Source of the DNA: WSZJ01 sp964590435
GTDB taxonomy: Bacteria > Planctomycetota > MHYJ01 > WSZJ01
Assembly: GCA_964590435.1 (NCBI GenBank)
Contig: CAZPWT010000003.1
Location: forward strand, 1-64,000
DNA length: 64,000 bases
Direction of reading: 5' to 3'
Shown here: positions 1-9,038 of the stretch, in pieces
Layout of the letters: each line of letters begins with the position of its first letter
How positions within the stretch are numbered: the stretch's first letter is position 1
Translations under genes and position numbers: made by a program
The notes under the pieces: model-generated
Databases searched by the model: none
Seen by the model: only the letters and a program-made list of their open reading frames with translations
What the model was told of the DNA's origin: nothing

Positions 1-62
1 TTCTCCCGCGCAGGTGACTTGCGAAATGCCATGGCTGCCCCCTCTCCAGAGGACCGCCGGCC

Positions 63-1028
63 CTACAACCCCTCATGGGATCGCTCGCCGGTCACCCTAT
101 TCATCGGCCAGCCGGGGGGTGCAACTCCGGTCATGCACCCCAGGCCGATGGGTGGGTCCTCCCCAGCTCGCTGTTCGTGTTTTTCCAGCCACTTGAGGTA
201 CAGCTCCATCTGCCCTTTGTCTCCGGCGTGGAAGACGCCGAGCTTGAGGTCCAGAGCGACGAGCCGCCGGAGTCCGCGATGAAAGAAGAGAAGATCGAGT
301 GAATGGTCTTCGCCATCGATCGTGATGCGTTTCTGGCGCGCCACGAATGAGAAGTCCGACCCAAGTTCGAGGATGAATTTCTCCAGGTCGCGCATGATCG
401 CGTCCTCGAGGTCCTTCTCGAGGTAGCGGTCCTTGAGGCCAAGGAAATCCAGGAAGCAAGGGTCGCGGAAGGCAAGGTCCGGCGTGATGCGATCCTGCTC
501 CCGCACGGTCGCCAGCTCGCGGCGGATCAACGAGCGCGGCTTCCTCGACAGGGTTGTCCGTTCGTAGAGCATCGAGGCGATCTTCTGCCTGAGGGTGCGA
601 ACGCTCCATCGCTCCAGCCGGCACAGTTCCGCGTAGAAGGTCCGTTGCAGGGGATCCTGAAGCGGGACGATCGCCGCGAAATGACTCCAGCCCAATTGTT
701 GCGACAGTGTCGCAATAATCTTTGCGTCAGGAACCTGTTGAGCCAGTTGAACCATCCTCACGATATTGGGCAGGGACCACCCGCGCCCGTACTCGGACGT
801 CAGACGGGACGAGAGGTTCCGCAGGATCTCCTGCCCGTACCCCGCACGTTTCTCGTGAAGCAGATCCTGGCTGACGCGCTTTCCCACCCTCCAGTACAGC
901 CGCACGAGCGTCGAATTCACCTGCCGGGCGACTTCGATTCGCGCCTGCTCGATGAGCCCTCGCAGGTCGCGCAGCAACTTCACCGACCCCAACGAAGACA
1001 GACTCCCGGATCCGGGTTTCTTCGACAC
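63..1028 (-). CDS. YhcG/DUF1016-family PDDEXK nuclease, C-terminus replaced
   Basis: This is a YhcG (DUF1016) family protein, related to PD-(D/E)XK nucleases and often found near restriction or defence genes. The N-terminal half (residues about 15-170) has the family's helical region with YWRVGKRVSQ and GWSHF-like motifs. The nuclease half keeps DHSLDLLFFHR and LVALDLKLG, which supply the acidic and lysine active-site residues, followed by the QMELYLKWLE helix. I chose the GTG at 1028 because GGGAGG lies just upstream; a TTG at 1064 is the alternative. After EDPPIGL, where family members normally continue for some tens of residues, the frame runs into about 25 unrelated residues and stops. 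The protein is probably truncated by an insertion or rearrangement near position 140-150, and may be inactive. Confidence 0.8.
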   Translation of the reverse strand: MSKKPGSGSLSSLGSVKLLRDLRGLIEQARIEVARQVNSTLVRLYWRVGKRVSQDLLHEKRAGYGQEILRNLSSRLTSEYGRGWSLPNIVRMVQLAQQVPDAKIIATLSQQLGWSHFAAIVPLQDPLQRTFYAELCRLERWSVRTLRQKIASMLYERTTLSRKPRSLIRRELATVREQDRITPDLAFRDPCFLDFLGLKDRYLEKDLEDAIMRDLEKFILELGSDFSFVARQKRITIDGEDHSLDLLFFHRGLRRLVALDLKLGVFHAGDKGQMELYLKWLEKHEQRAGEDPPIGLGCMTGVAPPGWPMNRVTGERSHEGL

Positions 1029-1222
1029 GATGGCCTCCCTCGAAACGGACCGAGCCGCCCGCAAAGGGCAGCAATCAGGAGGCCGGGCGCGTTGACACTT
1101 CCTCGGAATACCGACGCTGACCGTTCGCCCGGCAGCGTTCTCTGGGTGAAATTCTCACGACACTGCGGAAGCAAGTCAACCCGCTCCGCGTAGAATCCCG
1201 TCGGGGGCAGAGGGGACCGACC

Positions 1223-2449
1223 ATGACGACGCGAAGAGACTTCCTCCGTTCCATCGGCGCGGCCGCGGCCGCTGCGGGACTGTCGCGCTTTCTTCCGTCT
1301 TCCCGCGCATTTGCCGCGGAGCCGCCGAAGGAAACCGAGATCCTGAAGAGCGGCGCGCCGGAGCACCGGGTCAACGTGCTCGTCATCGGGCATGGATGGG
1401 AGGCGGACGGCGAAGCGAAGTTTCTCGAGTTCGTGCGCAAGCAGTTGCTGGAGACGGGGCTGAAGACGCAGTTCGATGCGCTGAAGCCGCTGGCGCCGCT
1501 TCTCAATATCCGAGCGATGCTCCACGCCGGCGACGGCAACCCGCTGGGGTTGCTGACGGACGGGGGGCGGGCACACGGGATGAACTGGGACGCGCTGGAG
1601 AAATTCCGCAAGGAGCGCAAGGCGGACGTGTCGTGCGTGGTCGTGAACAACCCGCGGCTGGTGTGCGCGAGCAAGCTCGACGGGATCGTGGGGACGACGG
1701 ACCTGCCGACGCTGTTCCACGAGTGGGGGCACGGCTTCGGGCAGGGAGACGAGGACCTGGACGACGAGTGGGCGGACGTGGCGGCGTCGAAGCACCAGAC
1801 GATGAACGTGGACCGGCTGAAGTCCGCGGACGCGAAGCCGCGCTGGCAGGCGGCGCTGGACAAGAAGGTGAAAGGAGTGAAGACGAACCCGGTCTCCGGC
1901 GCGAAGGACCAGTTCCGCGGGTGCGACGAAGCCTGCATGATGATGTCGAACGGCAACAAGCGCGGGAAGCAGTACGGGCCGCTGTGCGGGCTGGGGATCT
2001 ACCTGAATGCGCGGAAGCGCGTGGGGCTGTTCGAGGCGGTGACGGACGAGGGTGCAGCGCTGGCGGCGGCGAAGGGGAAGAAGCCGGAGATCGCGGCGAC
2101 GGTCATCAGCTCGGGCGCGGGACAGGTCACAGCGCAGGGCTGGTCGCTCGCCGGGACCGCGGAGGAGCTTGACGCGCTGGCGAAAAAGCTGCGTGAGACA
2201 AAGCCCACGCGTGACGAGCTGATGGACAAGGGGCTGCAGGCGAAACTCGAGAAGGAGCTCGGCAAGAAGCCGGTGAAGTTCGAGTACGCGTGGGATGCGA
2301 AGAAGGCGACCTATACCGCGAAGACGACGCTTCTGGCGGGCTCTCACCTCGTCGTGAGCGCGTTCGCCGACCCGAACCCGGCGGTGTTCATGGACCCGGA
2401 CGGGGTCACGGTGGCGCGAAAGGTGTGGCGGGTCGAGGTAGGCGCATAA
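1223..2449 (+). CDS. Tat-exported M64-like zinc metallopeptidase
   Basis: The protein has 408 residues. It begins with a twin-arginine signal (RRDFLRS, then an Ala-rich hydrophobic stretch ending near residue 30), so it should be exported folded. Residues 166-177 read HEWGHGFGQGDE. This is the extended HExxHxxGxxDE zinc site of the M64 (IgA peptidase) metallopeptidases, where the two histidines and a downstream acidic residue would bind zinc and the glutamate is catalytic. A CDEACMMMSNGNKRGKQYGPLC stretch, split here as CDEACMMM and PLCGLG, suggests disulfides. The C-terminal 100 residues look like a beta-rich accessory domain. The ATG follows AGAGGGGAC. It is divergent from the nuclease gene. 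The family call rests on the zinc motif; the substrate is unknown. Confidence 0.7.
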   Translation: MTTRRDFLRSIGAAAAAAGLSRFLPSSRAFAAEPPKETEILKSGAPEHRVNVLVIGHGWEADGEAKFLEFVRKQLLETGLKTQFDALKPLAPLLNIRAMLHAGDGNPLGLLTDGGRAHGMNWDALEKFRKERKADVSCVVVNNPRLVCASKLDGIVGTTDLPTLFHEWGHGFGQGDEDLDDEWADVAASKHQTMNVDRLKSADAKPRWQAALDKKVKGVKTNPVSGAKDQFRGCDEACMMMSNGNKRGKQYGPLCGLGIYLNARKRVGLFEAVTDEGAALAAAKGKKPEIAATVISSGAGQVTAQGWSLAGTAEELDALAKKLRETKPTRDELMDKGLQAKLEKELGKKPVKFEYAWDAKKATYTAKTTLLAGSHLVVSAFADPNPAVFMDPDGVTVARKVWRVEVGA

Positions 2450-2490
2450 CGGACGCCGGTTTCGGTTCATGGCTCGCTAGAATCGGGCCC

Positions 2491-3198
2491 ATGAAAGGAC
2501 TCCGCGTCTGGGATCTGTTCTTCATCGGCGCGCTGCTGCTCGCGGTCGTCCAGATCGGCCTCCTGGTCCGCCAGCGCAACGCCCTGACGAACACGCCTGC
2601 CGCGCTTCCACCCGAAGAGAGCCCGGCGGAGAAGGCCGCGCGCGAGCTGGGCGCCGAGAGGGATCTTCTCTTGAGAACGGTTGCGGACCTGCGCAGCGAA
2701 ACAGGCCGCCTGCGCAACCAGATTGCCGAACTCGAGAAGGGGCGCCCAGTGGAGCCGGCTTCGGTTCCACCCGGAAACCTGACCGCCGAGCTCCTGCAGG
2801 CGCAACTCCTTGTCGCGAACGACCGCCTGGAAAAGGCGTACCGGGACATCGCGGTGATGGAGAAGGAACTCGTCGAGCTGTCCCGAAAGCTCGGTGCGGA
2901 GGGCGAAACGCCGGGAGGATCCGGGCCTTATCTCGGCGGAGACCCGACGGGCGTGCCCAAAATCGATGGTGTCGTCATCGGCGTCTCGGACAAGGTCAAC
3001 CTTGTGCTGATCTCGGTCGGCAATAAAGACAAGGTCCAGGTCGGCTACAAGTTCACCGTCTACCGCGGCAGCGAGTACGTGTCCAAACTGGTCGTCGACA
3101 AGGTCGAGGGCGATTGGGCTGCCTGCCGCGAGCTGACGGAATTCCGGAAGAGCGAAATCCAGCAAGGAGACAACATCTCCACGCGGGTCTTTGATTAA
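2491..3198 (+). CDS. membrane-anchored coiled-coil protein
   Basis: The protein has 235 residues: one N-terminal membrane helix (residues about 7-25), a Pro/Glu linker, and a long heptad-rich coiled coil (about 48-140) rich in Glu, Leu and Arg. It ends in a small beta-rich domain (about 155-235) containing VNLVLISVGNKDKVQVG and FTVYRG. That C-terminal domain, a short beta barrel-like unit starting ISVG, recurs behind coiled coils in planctomycete proteins and resembles FlgT C-terminal-like domains. This comparison is from memory. It probably sits in the inner membrane with its bulk outside the cytoplasm. The ATG at 2491 was chosen because the hydrophobic helix starts there; upstream codons look non-coding. 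No function can be assigned. Confidence 0.7.
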   Translation: MKGLRVWDLFFIGALLLAVVQIGLLVRQRNALTNTPAALPPEESPAEKAARELGAERDLLLRTVADLRSETGRLRNQIAELEKGRPVEPASVPPGNLTAELLQAQLLVANDRLEKAYRDIAVMEKELVELSRKLGAEGETPGGSGPYLGGDPTGVPKIDGVVIGVSDKVNLVLISVGNKDKVQVGYKFTVYRGSEYVSKLVVDKVEGDWAACRELTEFRKSEIQQGDNISTRVFD

Positions 3199-3248
3199 TC
3201 GGCTCCATATTGGCTCCGGGACATCGATTCGCGCGCCTGTCGGTCCCG

Positions 3249-3734
3249 CTACTCATTCCCGCTGATTTCGCACGGGCGCTCCATTTCAACCTCGGTGACC
3301 GCATCTCCGTGAGGCCCCTCGTAGTCTGCTGACGGATACGCCGCAATGAGTCGGAAACCCATCGCTTCGAAAACGCGTTCGTTGTGAGTCTCCCTGATCG
3401 TGAACAGTCGGAGTGCACGACATCCGCGCTGGCAAGCGGTCCCGAAGAGAGTATCCACCAGTCCGCGTGCAACCCCTTGGCGGCGTCGATTGTCCTTCAC
3501 GGCCAGTGCCCTGAAGCGGAGGAATCCTTCGTCGATGGTGAATTCGACTGTACCCACGACCTCCCCTCCGTCGATCGCGACGAGGAGCGATTGTCCTGTG
3601 GATGATGCGGCACGGGCGAGCCGGGCGACCTTCGTTGGTCTGTAGATGGACCGCAGCGCGGCGAAGCACTCTGCGACGAGTTGCCGGGCGGAGGCGATTT
3701 CATGCGGCAACGGTTCGCGGATCTGAATGGCCAT
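3249..3734 (-). CDS. GNAT-family N-acetyltransferase
   Basis: The protein has 161 residues and would transfer the acetyl group of acetyl-CoA to an amine substrate that cannot be predicted. The fold order is visible: a central VVGTVEFTID strand, FLRFRALAVKDNRRRQGVARGLV with the acetyl-CoA pyrophosphate-binding R-R-Q-G-V-A loop, and the NERVFEAMGFR motif before the last strand. The ATG at 3734 begins the conserved part. It lies 22 bases after the stop of the MFS gene on the same strand, so the two are probably cotranscribed. Confidence 0.8.
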   Translation of the reverse strand: MAIQIREPLPHEIASARQLVAECFAALRSIYRPTKVARLARAASSTGQSLLVAIDGGEVVGTVEFTIDEGFLRFRALAVKDNRRRQGVARGLVDTLFGTACQRGCRALRLFTIRETHNERVFEAMGFRLIAAYPSADYEGPHGDAVTEVEMERPCEISGNE

Positions 3735-3756
3735 GGCTACCCGGAAATTGTATTCG

Positions 3757-5031
3757 CTACCTCGGCTCCGGCGCGGGCAGCCGCACCGTCCCGCCATCCT
3801 TCGGCAGCAGAGAGAGCGCTTCACGCGCCTTCACGTACCGGTACGTCACCAGGACGAGGACGGGAAGGGCGAGCGCGAGGCCGATGGCGACGGCGACGAC
3901 GCGTTCCATGCCGGCGAGAGAGCGGTCGGGGAGTTCGCGGAGGAATTCGGAGGAAAGGCCGGCGCCGGCGGAGGCCGCGAGGTGCTGGACGGCGGATTGG
4001 GCGGACATGAAGCCGGCGCGCTGGTGCGGGAGGGGGACGCGGGTGGAGAGGGAGGTCATGGGGACGTTGCGGAAGGACATGCCGACCATGAACCCGACGA
4101 AGATGAGCATGACGGGAAGCGGACCGGGGCGGGCGTAGCCGAACCAGAGGATGGAGACGAAGAGGACGGTGCCGAGGGTGGAGACGGGCGCGGGGCCGAG
4201 GCGGTCGACGAGGCGGCCGATGACCGGCATGACCACGAACGAGACCAGGCCGCCGACGAGGTAGAGCCAGTGGAGGTGCTCGCGGGGGTAGTGGTAGTTG
4301 AACTGCAGGAAGGGCGAGATGTTCGGGATGACCATGAAGGCGGCGCTGTAGACGGTGGCGACGGAAGCGAGGGCCGAGAGCGCGCCCGGGTCGCCGAAAA
4401 CGGTGAGCATCGAGGAGCCCCGTGGCCGCGGGTGAAGCAGGTGGCCCTTCATGACGGGCATCAAGAACACCGCGAGCGCCGCGACCACGAACCCGAGCGC
4501 GGCGACGCTGAAAAACGGAGCGCGCCAGCCGGCGTGGCGGGCGAGTTCGAGGCCGGCGGGGACGCCGATGACGCTGGCGAGCGAGAAGGCGGCCATGACG
4601 GCGCCCATGGCCTTGCCGCGGCGCGACGGCGGGATGAAGTCGGCGATGATCGACAGCGAGATCGACGTCGCGGGCCCGCCAAACGCCCCGGCGGCGACGC
4701 GCGCGGCCATGAGCGACTTGAGCCCGATGGCGAACCCGCCGGCGGCGGTGCCGATGACGAGCCCGAGCATCGCGACCGCCAGCGCCTTGCGGCGATCGAA
4801 GCGGTCGAGGAAGAAGCTGCAGATGATCCCCGAGACCGCCGCGGCGCCGGTGTACGCGCCGCCGATCCAGCCGATGTGCGAGTTCGGGATGCCGAGCTTC
4901 GCGCCGAAATCAGGCCCGAGCGGCATGACGATCATGAAATCGAGGATGTTCACGAACTGCACGGCGGCGATGAGGAAGAGGATGCCGCGTTCGGAGGGAG
5001 GTGGAGGATCGTGGGGAGGAGGCTGGAACAT
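3757..5031 (-). CDS. MFS transporter, drug/sugar efflux type
   Basis: The protein has 424 residues with the twelve hydrophobic segments of a major facilitator. The loop between helices 2 and 3 reads FFLDRFDRRKALAVAM, a recognisable MFS motif A (GxLaDrxGrkxxl) variant. The PSRRGKAMGAVMAAFSLASVIGVPAG stretch, seen here as SRRGKAMGAV plus GVPAGLELA, is the motif C-like antiporter signature of helix 5. That suggests proton-coupled efflux of a small molecule. A Pro-rich cytoplasmic N-terminus precedes helix 1. The ATG at 5031 is the last start before helix 1, and no strong ribosome site is visible. It lies 56 bases after the L7/L12-like gene on the same strand and 22 bases before the acetyltransferase gene. 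Confidence 0.8.
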   Translation of the reverse strand: MFQPPPHDPPPPSERGILFLIAAVQFVNILDFMIVMPLGPDFGAKLGIPNSHIGWIGGAYTGAAAVSGIICSFFLDRFDRRKALAVAMLGLVIGTAAGGFAIGLKSLMAARVAAGAFGGPATSISLSIIADFIPPSRRGKAMGAVMAAFSLASVIGVPAGLELARHAGWRAPFFSVAALGFVVAALAVFLMPVMKGHLLHPRPRGSSMLTVFGDPGALSALASVATVYSAAFMVIPNISPFLQFNYHYPREHLHWLYLVGGLVSFVVMPVIGRLVDRLGPAPVSTLGTVLFVSILWFGYARPGPLPVMLIFVGFMVGMSFRNVPMTSLSTRVPLPHQRAGFMSAQSAVQHLAASAGAGLSSEFLRELPDRSLAGMERVVAVAIGLALALPVLVLVTYRYVKAREALSLLPKDGGTVRLPAPEPR

Positions 5032-5087
5032 GAGTCCGGCGACGATAAGGCGGCGGGGAGTTTCGAGGAATGAAGGACTGAAACGGG

Positions 5088-6002
5088 CTACCCCGGCCCC
5101 ACCGTGTGCTTCACGCCCTCCGCCGTCAGTTTGCGCGACAGCTCCTCGCACCGTCCGCGCGTGTCCCGGATCGGCGCATGGGCATCCCAGACATCCTTCG
5201 CCTCCTTCAGCCCCAGCCCGAACGCCCCACGGATCGCCTTGATCGCGAGAATCGCCTTGTCCGGCCCGTCCGTGATCACCACGGCCCACTTCCCTTCCGC
5301 GGGCAGCGGCGGGGATGCCGCGGCTCCTCCCGGCGACCGCACCTCGTGCGCCACCCGATCCGCCTGCAGGCTCGCGGCCAACGCTTCGACCTGCGCCTGC
5401 GTGCCACGGATCGCGTCGCCCGGGCCTCGCGCGTCCCAGAGGTCCTTCGCCTCCTTGAGCCCGATCCCGAACGCGGTGCGGATGTCCTTGATCACCGTGA
5501 TCGCCACTGAGCTCCCGTCCCGAACCCGGACTTCCCAGTCGCCCTCGCCGGCGGCCGGAGGAGGCGGCGGCGGCGGAATCGCAGCCCCCGCGAACATCAC
5601 ATCGCACTCGACGCCGTCTTCCCGGAGTTGCGCGGCGAGCGCTTCGCATTCCACCCGCGTTCCCCGCAATCCCGCCGCGCCTCGGGCATCCCACAGGTCC
5701 TTCGCCTCTTTCAGCCCGAGCCCGAACACGTCGCGGATCGCCTTGATCGCGGCGATCGCGATGCCCTCGGGCCGACGCAGCGTCACGGACCACTCCCCTT
5801 CGATGCCCAGGATCGCGCTTCGGATCTCCGAGGGAGTTGTTCCCGTCCCCTCGTGCCCAAGCGTCTTGCCGCACGACGCGCACGGCGCGCTCCACGACCA
5901 CTTGAGCCGGCCGGACTCAATCGCCTGGGAGAACGCAATGACAATGCCGCGGCCGCAGGCGTCGCAGACGCCAGTCTGCCGGGCCACGGAAGGGCTCGTC
6001 AT
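5088..6002 (-). CDS. zinc-ribbon protein with three L7/L12 C-terminal-like domains
   Basis: The protein has 304 residues. Residues 13-45 carry two CxxC knuckles (CDACG and CASCG), a probable zinc ribbon. Three copies of a domain like the ribosomal protein L7/L12 C-terminal domain follow, at about 70-140, 153-222 and 235-304. Each contains I-KxIRxxFGLGLKEAKDLWDA, close to the L7/L12 helix that binds translation GTPases (VRGxTGLGLKEAKDLV). The linkers are Pro/Gly rich, one with seven prolines. The start ATG overlaps the stop of the upstream kinase gene (ATGA), so the two are translationally coupled and probably work together. Whether the domains bind a GTPase or have been reused as generic protein-binding units cannot be told. 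The repeats and overlap are direct observations; the function is open. Confidence 0.8.
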   Translation of the reverse strand: MTSPSVARQTGVCDACGRGIVIAFSQAIESGRLKWSWSAPCASCGKTLGHEGTGTTPSEIRSAILGIEGEWSVTLRRPEGIAIAAIKAIRDVFGLGLKEAKDLWDARGAAGLRGTRVECEALAAQLREDGVECDVMFAGAAIPPPPPPPAAGEGDWEVRVRDGSSVAITVIKDIRTAFGIGLKEAKDLWDARGPGDAIRGTQAQVEALAASLQADRVAHEVRSPGGAAASPPLPAEGKWAVVITDGPDKAILAIKAIRGAFGLGLKEAKDVWDAHAPIRDTRGRCEELSRKLTAEGVKHTVGPG

Positions 6003-8926
6003 GGCCGCCCGAGCCTCACCACCGCCGTCGTTCGGAACCCGACGTTGGGCGCCGTGACCGTCAGCGTCGCCCCGTGGTGGTACGACGTGCGCGACACCGC
6101 CAGCACGCGGTTCCATCCGCCGCCTCGAAGCGCGCGCCACGACCGGTAGCTCGGGCCGGCGTCGGACAGGCACTTGTCCGAGACGTTTCCCGCCACGCCG
6201 CGGATCCCCCACGGCGATTCGTCCCACGGGAACGAATCCACCGGCGCCGGGCTCAGCTTCCCTTCGCGCGACTGGTTCGTGTTCGAAAGCGGGCCGATCC
6301 CGAAATCCCCCCACGGGTACTTGCGGTGAGCGTCGCCGCGGGAAGCGCGTTCCCGGAGCGGGATGGGCGGAAGGCTGAAGAGCCAGCCGCGTTCGACGGA
6401 GAGTCGCTTCACGTAGTGCTGCGCGTCGCACCAGGAAATGCCGACGACCGGCCAATCCTCCTGCCAGTCCGCTTCGCACATGTCGATCCGCCCGGCGCGG
6501 GCGCGTTCGCCGTCGGGCGCCGTGGCGAGCCACGCCGCGGTGGGGACCACCCATCCTTTTCCGGACCGGGGCCACCACCAGCCGGAGCGCTCGCCGGACC
6601 GCGGCGCCTGTTCGCGCGCGGCGCCGGGATCCTCGCGGTCGACGGCGTTCAGGAAGTCGCAGTACTCGCGGCACGTGACCGGGAACCTGGCGACGAACGC
6701 GTCCTCCAGGACGACGTCCTCGCGCCAGACCTGCGTGGACCCGACCTCGCGCAGCGACTCGAACGGCCCGCCCAGCACGGCGAGATGCCCCGGCGGAATC
6801 TCCTCCGGCCGGAACAGCGTCACGTCCACCGCTGTCGCCTGCCCGCGCTTCACCTCGAACGGCACCCGCTGCGGCACGCGCCCCGGCGACGTCACCACGA
6901 GCAGCCACGACCCGCGCGCCCAGTCGCGCTTCGCCACCGGCGTCCGCCCCAGGTACACGCCGGCGCCCCTCGGCCGGAACGGCGACGCCCCGAACAGCTC
7001 TTCCATCACCTCGAACGGCGGCGCGGGCCCGGCCGGCGCGTCGCCGGGCGTGACCGGGATGAGAATACGATCGAACGGCTCGTGCCGGAACGCCCACACC
7101 TCGGCGCCCTCGAGGGCGGCGGGCTCGCACGAAGCGGCGTGGACGCGGAGGCGAAGGGGCTTGAGGGGTTCGATGCCGGCGAGCGTTTCGGTCTCGATGG
7201 CGTCCCAGCGGCGCCCCGACCACGGGTGGTAGCCGCCGACGCGCAGCTCCTGGGGAGCGACCTCCCGCCCATCGGCCAGGCACCGGCACCCGTAGGCCCG
7301 CGTCCGCACCTCCAGCGTCCCGTCGCCTCGCAGCCGCGCATCGAATTCCCCGTCGTTGAACGACGCCACCCGGCGTTTCGCCAGGATCTCGCTGCTCCGG
7401 TCGCCGGAGCGCTCGGCCATCAGGAAGCGCTCCCAGTGCACCTCCGCCTTGAGGCGTCGCGCTTCGGCGTGAAGGGGCAACTGCGACAGGACGCCGTCGA
7501 AGGCGTCGTCGGCGTCCGCCAGGGCCTGCACGCTTTCCACTTCCATCCGCTGGGCTTCGTCCTCGATCGCGAACACGTTCCGGTAGGTCTCCACCGGCGC
7601 GTGCGCCGGCGTTTCGCGAAACGCGTCCTCCGCTTTCTGGGTGGCCTCCGCGGCTTTCGCCGACAGTGCCCGCCACCGCGCCAGCGCTGCTTTTCCCTCC
7701 GCCAAGTGTTCTTCGGCCAGCCGCTCGCGGCGTTCGCGCTCGAGCGTTCCTTCGAGCCAGGCTTCGAGGGCCTCCTGGAGGGCCTTCGCCGACGGGTAGC
7801 GCTCGCCGGATTGGTACGCCATCGCCTTGAGGCAGATCGCCTCGAGTTCCGGCGGGCACGCGCTGAACTTCGAGGGTGGGTCCGCGCCTCCCCGCACGAC
7901 GAGGGAGACCACTTCCTGCGCGACTTTCCCGTCGTAAGGCGGCCGACCGGTGAGCACTTCGTACAGCGTCGCGCCGAGGGAGTACACGTCGCTGCGCTCG
8001 TCGATCGCCGACAGCCACCCCATCGCCTGCTCCGGCGGCATGTACGCCGGCGTCCCGAGGATGTCCCCTTCGAGCGTGAGGTTCGCGGTTTCTTCCTGCT
8101 TCGCGATCCGCCCCGGCCGCGCGGCGACCGTCGACGCCCGCCGGATCTGGCTCGCCGTGTCCTCCTGCCCCAGCAGCCGCGCCAGCCCCCAGTCCACGAC
8201 CAGCACTTCGCCGAAATCCCCGAGCATGATGTTCGCCGGCTTCAGGTCGCGGTGCACCACGCCCTGCGAATGCGCATACGCCACCGCCCGGCACGCGTCC
8301 CGCACCGCCTCCACCAGCTTCCTCAGCGGACGCCCTTCCGCGATCGCCCACCCGAGATCGCGCCCGACGATCTTCTTCATCGCGAAGAAGATTTCCTTCG
8401 TTCCGGGAAGCGTCCCGATTTCGTGCACGGTGACGATATTGGGGTGATCGAAGCGGCCTGTGATGCGCGCTTCCCACCGGAAGCGCTCCAGCAGGTCCCC
8501 CGGGGCGTCCTCGAGCATCAGCTTCAGGGCAACAGACCGTCCCAGGTCGCGGTCCGTCGCCTCGACGACGCGCCCGACGCCGCCGCGGCCGAGTTCCGGT
8601 CCCAGCTCGTACTTGTCCGTGCGGACCGCCGGCGCCTCGGACGGCCGCTGACCGGCGCGCCGCAGGGCCACGAGCGTCTCGCGAAGCGCCGGCGACATCG
8701 CGCTTCCCGCGGACGGCGGCGCGTGTTCCCACTCGGCGATCAGCCGCTCCAGCTCGACTTTCTGCTCCGCCGTCAGATACCGCGCGTCCACGAGCAGCTT
8801 CGCCACGTCCATCCCCGGCGTCGCCATCCACATCGCCGTCGCTTCGAGCAGCCGTTCGCGGGTCAGCCAGCCGCGCTGGAAGGCGAGGAGAGCGAGGAGA
8901 AGCGGGCCGGGTTGCGAAGCGGGCAT
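5999..8926 (-). CDS. Ser/Thr protein kinase with C-terminal SUMF1-like domain
   Basis: The protein has 975 residues. Residues 1-68 form a small helical domain (ending VDARYLTAEQKVELERLI) that also starts two other kinases in this window. The kinase domain spans about 106-390: glycine loop GRGGVGRV, VALK lysine 135, HRDLKPAN at 225-232, and DWG at 245-247 instead of DFG. A GTPAYMPPEQ activation/P+1 segment and helical linkers follow. No membrane helix is obvious. Residues about 715-970 are a formylglycine-generating-enzyme/SUMF1-like domain (PVTCREYCDFLN, PVVGISWCDAQHYVKRLS, ALRGGGWNR). In such kinases this domain is usually taken as a non-catalytic or ligand-binding module. Its stop overlaps the L7/L12-like gene, and the next kinase lies 112 bases upstream. 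Confidence 0.88.
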   Translation of the reverse strand: MPASQPGPLLLALLAFQRGWLTRERLLEATAMWMATPGMDVAKLLVDARYLTAEQKVELERLIAEWEHAPPSAGSAMSPALRETLVALRRAGQRPSEAPAVRTDKYELGPELGRGGVGRVVEATDRDLGRSVALKLMLEDAPGDLLERFRWEARITGRFDHPNIVTVHEIGTLPGTKEIFFAMKKIVGRDLGWAIAEGRPLRKLVEAVRDACRAVAYAHSQGVVHRDLKPANIMLGDFGEVLVVDWGLARLLGQEDTASQIRRASTVAARPGRIAKQEETANLTLEGDILGTPAYMPPEQAMGWLSAIDERSDVYSLGATLYEVLTGRPPYDGKVAQEVVSLVVRGGADPPSKFSACPPELEAICLKAMAYQSGERYPSAKALQEALEAWLEGTLERERRERLAEEHLAEGKAALARWRALSAKAAEATQKAEDAFRETPAHAPVETYRNVFAIEDEAQRMEVESVQALADADDAFDGVLSQLPLHAEARRLKAEVHWERFLMAERSGDRSSEILAKRRVASFNDGEFDARLRGDGTLEVRTRAYGCRCLADGREVAPQELRVGGYHPWSGRRWDAIETETLAGIEPLKPLRLRVHAASCEPAALEGAEVWAFRHEPFDRILIPVTPGDAPAGPAPPFEVMEELFGASPFRPRGAGVYLGRTPVAKRDWARGSWLLVVTSPGRVPQRVPFEVKRGQATAVDVTLFRPEEIPPGHLAVLGGPFESLREVGSTQVWREDVVLEDAFVARFPVTCREYCDFLNAVDREDPGAAREQAPRSGERSGWWWPRSGKGWVVPTAAWLATAPDGERARAGRIDMCEADWQEDWPVVGISWCDAQHYVKRLSVERGWLFSLPPIPLRERASRGDAHRKYPWGDFGIGPLSNTNQSREGKLSPAPVDSFPWDESPWGIRGVAGNVSDKCLSDAGPSYRSWRALRGGGWNRVLAVSRTSYHHGATLTVTAPNVGFRTTAVVRLGRP

Positions 8927-9038
8927 GCGACGGGAATCGTGGCGGTTTCCCGGGAGCGGGTCAAGCGGAGCGGCGCCTAGGTCACCGCCGATTCCACGAT
9001 GGAGAAGCGCCGCGCGGCGGTTTCGTCACGGCCTGAGC

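Noticed and set aside
1092..1120. Promoter TTGACA before the M64-like gene
   Set aside because: A consensus -35 is present, but no -10-like hexamer lies at 16-18 bases.
3727..5073. Long charged plus-strand frame opposite the MFS gene
   Set aside because: It is an Asp/Glu/Gly/Arg low-complexity antisense frame with no domain; the opposite strand encodes a normal transporter.
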